The notes beneath the pieces are model-generated. The model did no database searches and was not told the origin of the DNA. It was given only the letters and a program-made list of their open reading frames with translations. A DNA stretch of 64,000 nucleotides from Betaproteobacteria bacterium (GTDB lineage: Bacteria; Pseudomonadota; Gammaproteobacteria; Burkholderiales; Usitatibacteraceae): assembly GCA_016711875.1 (NCBI GenBank), contig JADJSD010000023.1:372001-436000 (forward strand). The letters are read 5' to 3'. The translations under genes were made by a program, and so were the position numbers. Of this stretch, positions 35,301 to 41,710 are shown one piece after another (positions within the stretch are counted from its first letter, which is position 1; every line of letters begins with the position of its first letter).

Positions 35301-35432
35301 ACGGCCAATGCGATGGAGGAGGACCGCGAGGCGTGCCTCGCCGCGGGCATGGACGATTTCCTCGCGAAGCCCATCAGGCCGGACGAGCTGTTCGCCCGGC
35401 TCGAGCGGCTGGCCCGGCCCGCCGCCGCCTGA
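32325..35432 (+). CDS. Hybrid sensor histidine kinase (2 PAS, HisKA, HATPase, 2 receiver domains)
   Basis: A 1035-residue inner-membrane kinase starting with GTG 32325. Order: helix (about 10-32), a periplasmic domain of about 120 residues, helix (about 155-180), PAS (about 230-340), PAS (about 415-520), HisKA with the phospho-acceptor His549 in ANMSHEIRTPMNG, and HATPase (N, G1 DTGIGIG, G2 GGTGLGL). Then come receiver 1 with Asp835 (LLLDAEL) and receiver 2 with Asp960 (LMDMQMPVMDG), LAKPIRP at the end. No Hpt domain is attached, so a separate phosphotransfer protein is needed. It is coupled to the PhnD-like gene and convergent with the FixJ-type regulator. Confidence 0.93.
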   Translation: MKRLLALLPKSLVVRVFALYTVTLLVFGGLGLGTFVAYYVRSDIEDKNITGAMIVEVVAQTTTDSAIIGDYDTIEKTLQRAISRSPFHQAAFIDMIGGKVQVAAPQSSPASAPDFIENWVKSELGDVNRTISVGGRDYGVLRLIFDTDHIAATYWQFARIAFGAGAAAVLGGLFLIWIPVRRWLGNLDRLKAFEADLQAGTLDPKKYLSADAPVEIRRTFELLGRTASSLQSEREQASVTLAAIADAVLALDAAGLVTYANPAAAGLLGLTVEELAGCDVRALLPGAFDPGAPLAPWRSQRLRLASGDTGEHYLDTTLSAIAGTGGGAGGWVLAARDVTEAWRLEERLRTELAARQDALESLRGLLEGLLPAAGHAMRVGSGDIGVVSALVAELVREREEGRRALDNQKFALDQHAIVSVTDREGRIVYANDRFCETTGYRREDLIGSRHSRVSSGIHPPEMYAQLWRTIIEGRVWQGEICNRTADGRLKWFNSTIVPLPGPDGEPEQFIGISTDVTDLKETEAALQRAKDAAESANRAKSDFLANMSHEIRTPMNGIIGMSNLVLDSRLEAEQREYVGIVKSSAEALLVIINDILDFSKIEAGKLVVESLPFDVRRAVDDAMRSLALPAREKGLRLRAEVDAGVPAEVVGDSGRYRQVLMNLVGNAIKFTQEGEVQVRVSTRSGEGEAMVLETSVRDTGIGIGADKLAHIFDAFTQEDTSITRRYGGTGLGLTISRRLVELMDGRIRVESEVGKGSDFAFTVAVRTRAAAMPGEADARVLAGRRVLIVDDAQSHRETLQRLIEGWGMKVEVADSANTALARLLGEAPFDALLLDAELHEMTGAQFALALDQPAYANVRLPIVLLESGAGAGIPPRGVTRVVRTPLAPSDLMDALAFALRRPRSREILSMHVLLVEDNIINERVATAMLEKRGCRVSVAHDGEEALAACESRTFDAVLMDMQMPVMDGLEATRRLREREAALRHARTPVLAMTANAMEEDREACLAAGMDDFLAKPIRPDELFARLERLARPAAA

Positions 35433-36089
35433 TCAGGGCGTCCGCGGCTCCTTCGGGGGCGAGGGCGTGGGCTTGATGCCCAGCTTGTCGGCGGCGCGAA
35501 CGAGTTCGGCCACCGACTTCACCCGCATCTTCTCCATGATGCGGCCGCGGTGCACCTTCACCGTCTTCTCCGTCGTGCCGATCTCGGCGGCGATCACCTT
35601 GTTGCGCTTGCCGGCGATCACGTGCGTGAGCACTTCGCGCTCGCGCGGGGTGAGCTCGCCGTAGGCGAGGGCGATGTCCTTCTTCGTCGACTTCTCGCTC
35701 CACGAGGCGCGCGCGCGGTCGATCGCGCGCGAGAGCGCCGCGATGAGCGTCGCCGCCTCGACCGGCTTCAGGAGGAAGTCGACGGCGCCGCGCTTCATCG
35801 AGGTGACCGCGCCGGGCACGTCCCCGTGGCCGGTGAGGAAGACCACCGCGACCTCGGGGCGCGTGGCCTGCAGTCGCGCGTGCAGGTCGAGGCCGCTCTT
35901 GCCCGGCAGCCCGATGTCGAGAAGGGCGACCGCCGGTCCGGCGATCGAGGGCGCGAAGGCGAGGAAATCCTCGGCGCTCGCGAAGGATTCGGGGTCGGCG
36001 CCCTCGGCGCGCAGCAATCGCGTGAGGGAAGTGCGGACGGACGGGTCGTCGTCGACGATGAAGAGGCTCACGCCCTCGGCGGCGATCAT
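35433..36089 (-). CDS. FixJ/NarL-type response regulator
   Basis: A 218-residue regulator with an N-terminal receiver (acidic pocket VDDDPS, phospho-Asp in LLDIGLPGKSG, Lys in LLKPVE) and a C-terminal LuxR-type HTH (LTPREREVLTHVIAGKRNKV, then TVKVHRGRIMEKM), as in FixJ/StyR/TodT. It overlaps the stop of the LOV kinase by 4 nt (36089/36086), so the kinase and regulator are cotranscribed and are certainly partners. Its targets are not visible. Confidence 0.94.
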   Translation of the reverse strand: MIAAEGVSLFIVDDDPSVRTSLTRLLRAEGADPESFASAEDFLAFAPSIAGPAVALLDIGLPGKSGLDLHARLQATRPEVAVVFLTGHGDVPGAVTSMKRGAVDFLLKPVEAATLIAALSRAIDRARASWSEKSTKKDIALAYGELTPREREVLTHVIAGKRNKVIAAEIGTTEKTVKVHRGRIMEKMRVKSVAELVRAADKLGIKPTPSPPKEPRTP

Positions 36090-37264
36090 CGGCTTTCTCC
36101 AGGCAGGTGGATGGTGAAGGTGAGACCGCGGCCCGCGTTGCGCGTCACCTCGAGCCGGCCGCCGTGCGCCTCGACGAGCGAGCGCGTGACGAGCAGGCCC
36201 AGGCCCGTGCCGCGGGTCTTGGTCGTGTGGAAGGTCTGGAACATGCGGGCAAGGGCTTCGTCGCCGGCGCCGGGGCCGGTGTCGGCCACGCGGATGCGCA
36301 CGCGATCGCCGGCCGCCTCCACGCGAAGGACGAGCTTCCTCGCGTGCTCGGCGGGCTCCGCCTCCATCGCCTCGACGGCGTTCAGCACGAGGTTGAGGAG
36401 TGCCTGGTAGAGCTGCACCGGGTCGATGCGCACGCGCGCCTTCGACCGCGCGCCCTCGAGGACCGCCTCGACGCCGGCATGCCGAAGGCGCGCGCGGATG
36501 AACGCGAGGACTTCTCCGGCGACCTCGGCGGGGCTCACGATCTCGGCCTGCGCGGGCTGGTTGCGCACGAGCCGCCGGGCCCGCAGGATGATCTCGCCGG
36601 CACGCCGCGCGTCGGCGACGATCGACTCGAGCGCCTCGCGCACCTCGCCGGTCTTGCCGGATTCGAGCAGGCGCAGCGCCGCCTCGGCGTTGGCGAGCAC
36701 GGCGGCGAGGGGCTGGTTCACCTCGTGCGCGAGCGAGGCGCCCAGGGCCGCCACCGTGCGCACCCGCGAGGCATGGGCCACGGCGCTGGTGAGTTCCTGC
36801 TGGCGCTCGCGCGCCTGGTGCAGTTCCGTCACGTCCGTCTGCGTTCCCACGTAGTGCGTGACGCGGCCCGCGCCGTCGCGGATCGGGGCGATGCGCAGGA
36901 AGTTCCAGAACGGCGTGCCGTCCTTGCGGTAGTTGAGGATCTCGCCCTGGAAGACGTGCCCGGCGCCCAGGGCGATGGCGATCTGGCGCACCGTGTCGAG
37001 GTCCGTGCCGGGGCCTTGCACCATGCGGCAGTTGGTGCCCAGGATCTCCTCGGCGCTGTAGCCCACCAGGCGCTCGAACGAAGGGCTCACGTAGACGATG
37101 GGCGCGTCGGGCCGCGTGGCGTCGGAGATGACGATGCCGTCGTCGGCCACGTCGAGGGCCGCGGCCTTCAGGTGCTCGGCGAGGGCGTCGGCGACGCGGT
37201 CCCGGCGGGGCGGGTGGCGGCTTGTGCGGGCGACGGACGCGCCCGACGGCGGCCTAGCGGCCAT
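36086..37264 (-). CDS. LOV-domain histidine kinase
   Basis: A 392-residue soluble kinase. Residues about 35-147 are a LOV-type PAS domain: GTNCRMVQG carries the flavin-adduct Cys79, and NYRKDGTPFWN and YVGTQTDVTE supply the FMN-contacting Asn and Gln positions. Next is a HisKA region with His180 in SLAHEVNQPLAAV (FixL/TodS class) and HATPase (VADTGPGAGDEA, GTGLGLLV). No membrane segment is present. It probably senses blue light, or flavin redox state, and phosphorylates the FixJ-type partner downstream. The start is set at ATG 37264; longer in-frame starts add only low-complexity Arg/Ser sequence overlapping the ctaA promoter region. Confidence 0.88.
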   Translation of the reverse strand: MAARPPSGASVARTSRHPPRRDRVADALAEHLKAAALDVADDGIVISDATRPDAPIVYVSPSFERLVGYSAEEILGTNCRMVQGPGTDLDTVRQIAIALGAGHVFQGEILNYRKDGTPFWNFLRIAPIRDGAGRVTHYVGTQTDVTELHQARERQQELTSAVAHASRVRTVAALGASLAHEVNQPLAAVLANAEAALRLLESGKTGEVREALESIVADARRAGEIILRARRLVRNQPAQAEIVSPAEVAGEVLAFIRARLRHAGVEAVLEGARSKARVRIDPVQLYQALLNLVLNAVEAMEAEPAEHARKLVLRVEAAGDRVRIRVADTGPGAGDEALARMFQTFHTTKTRGTGLGLLVTRSLVEAHGGRLEVTRNAGRGLTFTIHLPGESR

Positions 37265-37435
37265 GGCGGCCAGGCCTTCCAAGGAACGGCTCGACCGGGA
37301 TGTCCGGATCGTTCGCCCGGGTATCGCCGCTGCGCATGGGCCTTCAGTCTGACGGGATGCGACCATGATACCCCCCGGGCACGGCCCCCGCGCGCTCCGG
37401 GGCGGTATCATGGCGGCCTTCCTGCCCGCTGCCCC

Positions 37436-38458
37436 ATGCACATCCCCGCCGACCCCGACCGCCGCCCCGTGGCCGCGTGGCTCCTCGCCTGCTGCGCACT
37501 CGTCTTCGCGATGGTCGTCGTGGGCGGCGTCACGCGCCTCACGCACTCGGGGCTGTCGATCGTCGAGTGGCAGCCGTTCATCGGCACGATCCCGCCGCTC
37601 ACGGACGCCGACTGGGCCCTGCAGTTCGAGAAGTACAAGCTCACGCCCGAGTACCGCCAACGCAATCACGCCATGGACGTGGAAGGCTTCAAGGGCATCT
37701 TCTGGTGGGAGTATTTCCATCGCCTGCTGGGCCGCGTGATCGGCCTCGCCTTCCTGCTGCCGTTCGCCTGGTTCCTCGCGAAAGGGCGCGTGGACGCGCC
37801 GCTCGCCCGGCGGCTCGGGGCCATCTTCGTGCTGGGCGGCCTGCAGGGGGCCATGGGGTGGTACATGGTGAAGAGCGGCCTGGTGGACGACCCGCGCGTG
37901 AGCCAGTTCCGCCTCACCGCGCACCTGGGGCTCGCCCTCCTCATCCACGCCTGCATGCTGTGGGTCGCGACGGGGCTGCTCGCGGGCACGCGCTCGCCGC
38001 GGGCCTCGCCCCTGGCGCGCGCGGCGCTCGCCTTCGCCGTGCTCGTCTTCGCGATGGCGCTCACGGGCGGACTGGTCGCGGGGATCCGCGCGGGCTACGC
38101 CTACAACACCTGGCCGCTCATGAACGGTCATGTCCTGCCGCCGGAGGCCTGGATGATCGAGCCGTGGTGGCGCAATTTCGGCTGGAACATGGCGATGGTG
38201 CAGTTCGTGCACCGCACGCTCGCGCTCGTGCTGCTCGCCGCGGGGCTCGCGCTCGCCTGGCGGGTGCTGCGCGAGCCTTCGACGCCTCGCATGGCGCGCA
38301 TCGCCGCCGGCACGCTCGCGATCGCTGTGCCCGCGCAGGTGACCCTGGGCATCGCGACGCTGCTCGCGATGGTGCCCATCCCGCTCGGTGCGGCGCACCA
38401 GGGGGGCGCGGTCGTGGTGCTGAGCGCGGCGGTCTGGCTCGCCCGGACGCTTCGCTAG
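37436..38458 (+). CDS. ctaA: Heme A synthase (COX15/CtaA)
   Basis: A 340-residue, eight-helix membrane enzyme that oxidises the C8 methyl of heme O to heme A for aa3-type cytochrome oxidase. Conserved His-bearing motifs are present: GGVTRLTHSGLSIVEW, EYFHRLLGR, FRLTAHLGLALLIH, QFVHRTLAL and GAAHQGGA. The start is ATG 37436; the reading frame is open upstream but antisense to the LOV kinase. The presence of ctaA implies an aerobic aa3-oxidase. No cox genes are in the window. Confidence 0.95.
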   Translation: MHIPADPDRRPVAAWLLACCALVFAMVVVGGVTRLTHSGLSIVEWQPFIGTIPPLTDADWALQFEKYKLTPEYRQRNHAMDVEGFKGIFWWEYFHRLLGRVIGLAFLLPFAWFLAKGRVDAPLARRLGAIFVLGGLQGAMGWYMVKSGLVDDPRVSQFRLTAHLGLALLIHACMLWVATGLLAGTRSPRASPLARAALAFAVLVFAMALTGGLVAGIRAGYAYNTWPLMNGHVLPPEAWMIEPWWRNFGWNMAMVQFVHRTLALVLLAAGLALAWRVLREPSTPRMARIAAGTLAIAVPAQVTLGIATLLAMVPIPLGAAHQGGAVVVLSAAVWLARTLR

Positions 38459-38470
38459 CGCCTCGCGCCG

Positions 38471-39208
38471 CTAGCCCAGGTGCAGTCCGCCGTCCAGGCG
38501 AAGCACCTCGCCCGTGATGTAGCCGGCCAGCGGGGAGACGAGGAAACGAACGGCATGCGCGAACTCCTCGGGCTCGCCGAATCGCGCCGCGGGAATGGCC
38601 GCGAGCGCCTGTCGGCGCTGGGCCTCGGTGAGCGCCTCGGTGTCCGCCGGCGAGCGGACGAAGGACGGGGCGAGGGTGTTCACGGTGACGCCGTGCCCGG
38701 CGACCTCGCGGGCGAGGCTCGCGGCGAGCGCGACCAGGCCGCCGTCGGCCGTCGCGTCCGGTCCGCCCCGGTCGCGCACCGGCCCGAGGGAGGCCGTGCC
38801 GCCGACGAACAGGATCCGGCCCCAGCCACGCGAAACCATGTCGGGCAACACGCCTCGGGTGAAGATCCTCGCGCCGTCGAGGCGGACGCCCAGGATGCGG
38901 CGCCACGTCGCGTCGTCGCCGCCGGCGCCCGGGCCTGCGGTCGCCCCGGCGGCGTTCACGAGCACGTCGGCCGGCCCGAACCGCGCGCGCACCGCGTCCA
39001 GCGCGGCGCGTGCGGCGGCCGGATCGCCCGCGTCGCAGGCGATGGGCGCCAGCTCCCCGCGCAGGAACCGCGAGACGCTGTCGAGGCGAAGCGCGTCCAG
39101 GTCCACGAGCGCCACGCGCGCGCCTTCCTCCAGCAGCACGCGCGTGGCCGCGAGACCCAGCGCGCCGGCCGCACCCGTCACCACCGCCACCTTGTCCCTC
39201 AGGATCAT
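38471..39208 (-). CDS. Short-chain dehydrogenase/reductase-like protein lacking the catalytic Tyr-Lys
   Basis: A 245-residue Rossmann protein of the FabG-like SDR family: TGAAGALG dinucleotide loop, DLD acidic residue, VNAAGAT, VTVNTLAPSFV, and GEVLRLDGG at the end. At the YxxxK position, aligned through the following SLAREV, it reads DATAD, so both the catalytic Tyr and Lys are Asp. The catalytic Ser is also replaced (VGGTAS). It is therefore probably not an oxidoreductase and may bind a nucleotide for another purpose. It is divergent from the formate dehydrogenase operon (213 bp apart). Confidence 0.85.
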   Translation of the reverse strand: MILRDKVAVVTGAAGALGLAATRVLLEEGARVALVDLDALRLDSVSRFLRGELAPIACDAGDPAAARAALDAVRARFGPADVLVNAAGATAGPGAGGDDATWRRILGVRLDGARIFTRGVLPDMVSRGWGRILFVGGTASLGPVRDRGGPDATADGGLVALAASLAREVAGHGVTVNTLAPSFVRSPADTEALTEAQRRQALAAIPAARFGEPEEFAHAVRFLVSPLAGYITGEVLRLDGGLHLG

Positions 39209-39421
39209 CGACCGCCTTGCCTTTCGTGTCGGGCCGGCGGCGCCGGGGCGCCGTGGCACCAAGTTTGCTCACATCCCCGGGAACCGCGCGGGGCGCCGTC
39301 GCCCTGTTTCAATGTGGCCTCATTCTGGCGCATTCGCCTCGCGCGTGTTTCGTTTTGGAACTTCCGGCGGCGCCGAGGGCAGGCCTTCCGACCGGACCAC
39401 GAGAACACGAGAGGGGACACG

Positions 39422-41094
39422 ATGGCGGAGGTTGCGGTCAAGCCGGTGCGGTTTCGCGCCCGGCCCAAGGGCCGGTTCGTCGAGCCGGCCGCGCGCGAGG
39501 CCATCGCGACGCTCCTCGCCGATTCGCCCCGCAGCCGGGACCTGCTGATCGAGCACCTGCACAAGGTGCAGGACCGGTTCGGCGCGCTGTCGGCCGCCCA
39601 TATCGCGGCGCTGGCCGAGGCGATGAAGCTTTCGCAGGCCGAGGTCTTCGAGGTCGCGACCTTCTACCATCACTTCGACGTGGTTCGCGAAGGCGAGCGC
39701 GCGCCGGCGGCCCTCACCGTGCGCGTGTGCGAATCGCTCTCCTGCGAACTGGCCGGATCGAAAGGCCTGCTCGCGCGGCTTCCCGCGATTCTCGGTCGCG
39801 ACGTGCGCGTGCAGCCGGTGCCCTGCATCGGCCGCTGCGAGGAGGCCCCGGCGGTGAGCGTGGGGCAGAACGCCTTCGGCGGGGCCACGGCGGAGAAGGT
39901 GGCCACGATGGTGAAGGAGGGCCTGGTGAAGGCCCCGAAGACGAATCACATCGGCTACGCGCGCTACCGGGAGGAGGGCGGCTACCGGCTCTGGGCCGAT
40001 TGCCTCGCCGGCAAGCGCGATCTCGAGACGGTCTTGAAGACGATGGAGGACGCGGGCCTACGCGGCCTGGGCGGCGCCGGCTTCCCCCACGGGGCGCAAG
40101 TGGCGCATCGTGCGCGGCGAGGCCGGCCCGCGCCACATGGCCATCAATATCGACGAGGGCGAGCCGGGCACCTTCAAGGACCGTTACTACCTCGAGCGCG
40201 ACCCGCACCGGTTCCTGGAAGGGGATGCTCGTGGCCGCGTGGGCGGTGGGGATCGAGAAGATCTGGATCTACCTGCGCGACGAGTACCACGCCTGCCGCG
40301 AGACGCTGGAGAAGGAGCTGGCCGCGTTGCGGGCGGACCCGCCGGGGCCGCTTCCGCAGATCGAACTGCGCCGCGGCGCGGGCGCGTACATCTGCGGGGA
40401 GGAGTCCGCGATGATCGAATCCATCGAAGGCAAGCGGGGCATGCCGCGGCTTCGCCCGCCGTACGTGGCGCAGGTGGGGCTCTTCGGGCGGCCGACGCTC
40501 GAGCACAACTTCGAGACGCTCTTCTGGGTGCGCGAGATCCTGGAGAAGGGGGCGGGGTGGTTCGCGGGCCACGGGCGCAACGGCCGAAAGGGGCTGCGGT
40601 CCTTCAGCGTCTCGGGCCGGGTGAGGAAGCCGGGGGTGCACCTGGCGCCGGCGGGGATCACGGTGAAGGAGCTGATCGCAGAATACGCGGGCGGGATGCT
40701 CGAGGGGCACGAGTTCTACGCGTACCTGCCGGGCGGGGCCTCGGGCGGGATCCTGCCGGCCTCGATGGGGGACATTCCGCTCGATTTCGACACGCTGCAG
40801 CCGCACGGGTGCTTCATCGGATCGGCGGCGGTGATGATCCTGTCGGACAAGGATCGTGCGGCGGATGCGGCACGAAACCTCATGCACTTCTTCGCGCACG
40901 AGTCCTGCGGGCAGTGCACGCCGTGCCGCGTGGGGACCGCGAAGGCCGCGCTGCTGATGGAGGCCCCGAAGTGGGACGGGCCGCTGCTCACCGAGCTGTC
41001 GCGGACGATGGGGGATGCGTCGATCTGCGGGCTGGGGCAGGCGGCGCCGAATCCGGTGCTTTGCGTGCTGAAGCATTTTCCTCACGAGGTTTGA
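39422..41094 (+). CDS. NAD-dependent formate dehydrogenase, fused NuoE/NuoF-type subunit (two indels)
   Basis: Diaphorase subunit that passes electrons from the molybdenum subunit to NAD+. The N-terminal part is NuoE-like (CESLSCELAGSK and PCIGRCEEAP supply the [2Fe-2S] cysteines). The C-terminal part is NuoF-like (GLGGAGFPTG, FMN/NAD sites, and ESCGQCTPCRVG for the [4Fe-4S]). The fusion is as in Methylobacterium Fdh1B (about 570 aa). As sequenced, the frame breaks at the C run 40084-40088 and returns at the G run 40221-40224. Removing one base from each restores NINEGEPGTFKDRYYLERDP-like homology (here NIDEGEPGTF). Two compensating homopolymer insertions are best read as sequencing errors. 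It heads the operon with fdsA. Confidence 0.88.
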
Positions 41095-41104
41095 GAAAGG
41101 CGTT

Positions 41105-41254
41105 GGAACCACGGATGAACACGGATGAACACAGATGGCTTGTGATTGATCGAGAGGCGTCGATTCTTGCAGGCGAAGTCGCGATGCCCGCCGGATCGAT
41201 GTCTCAAAGCCGATCACGACCCATCTGTGTTCATCCGTGTTCATCTGTGGTTCC
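41105..41254. repeat. Inverted repeat inside the formate dehydrogenase operon
   Basis: Two 34-nt arms (41105-41138 and 41221-41254) are complementary with a single mismatch. Each contains the tandem GATGAACACGGATGAACACA. The 82-nt spacer has no coding features. The GGAACCACGGATGAACAC motif is a dispersed palindrome I recognise from many bacterial genomes. It could form a strong mRNA stem-loop that tunes expression between the NuoEF-type gene and folB/fdsA. Confidence 0.85.
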
Positions 41255-41269
41255 AGCGGTTTACCCAAG

Positions 41270-41710
41270 ATGAAAATGAACGAGCCGCTGGTCATCCCCG
41301 CCGCCAGGCCGCGCGCGAAGTCGCGCCCCCGCACCGGCCCCGTCACCGTATTCCTGCGCGACCTCGCGGTCCAGACGGTCATCGGCGTCGCCGCCTGGGA
41401 GCGCAAGGCCCCCCGCACGCTGATGTTCGACATCGACATCGAGCTGGGCGCCTGCAAGGCGGGCGGCACGGATCGCGTGGCCGACACCGTCGACTATGCC
41501 GCCGTCGCGGCGAGCGTGCGCGCGAAACTGGGCGGCGAAACCTACCGCCTCCTCGAACGGGCGGTGGAGGACGTCGCGGACATCCTCTTCGACGAATTCG
41601 GCGCCGACGCGGTCGCCATCCAGGCGGCCAAGACGGGCGTCGTGCCCGAAACCGGCTCGGTCGGCGTGCGCATCGAGCGCCTGCGCCCCGGCGCGAGGCG
41701 CGGATCATGA
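41270..41710 (+). CDS. folB: Dihydroneopterin aldolase-family protein (FolB-like)
   Basis: A 146-residue protein with the FolB fold: VFLRDLAVQTVIGVAAWERK holds the substrate-binding Glu, VDYAAVAASV and YRLLERAVEDVADIL follow, and the catalytic Lys is in AAKTGVVPETGSVGV. It would act in folate (tetrahydropterin) biosynthesis. The first 30 residues are an extra basic extension. The stop overlaps the fdsA start (ATGA at 41707), so it is translationally coupled to formate dehydrogenase. That location suggests it supports the folate-dependent C1 pathway encoded alongside, although a moonlighting role is possible. Confidence 0.8.
   Translation: MKMNEPLVIPAARPRAKSRPRTGPVTVFLRDLAVQTVIGVAAWERKAPRTLMFDIDIELGACKAGGTDRVADTVDYAAVAASVRAKLGGETYRLLERAVEDVADILFDEFGADAVAIQAAKTGVVPETGSVGVRIERLRPGARRGS

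Noticed and set aside
40084..40224. Programmed frameshifting in the NuoEF-type gene
   Set aside because: No slippery heptamer with stimulatory structure is evident; two opposite single-base insertions at homopolymers fit sequencing error better.
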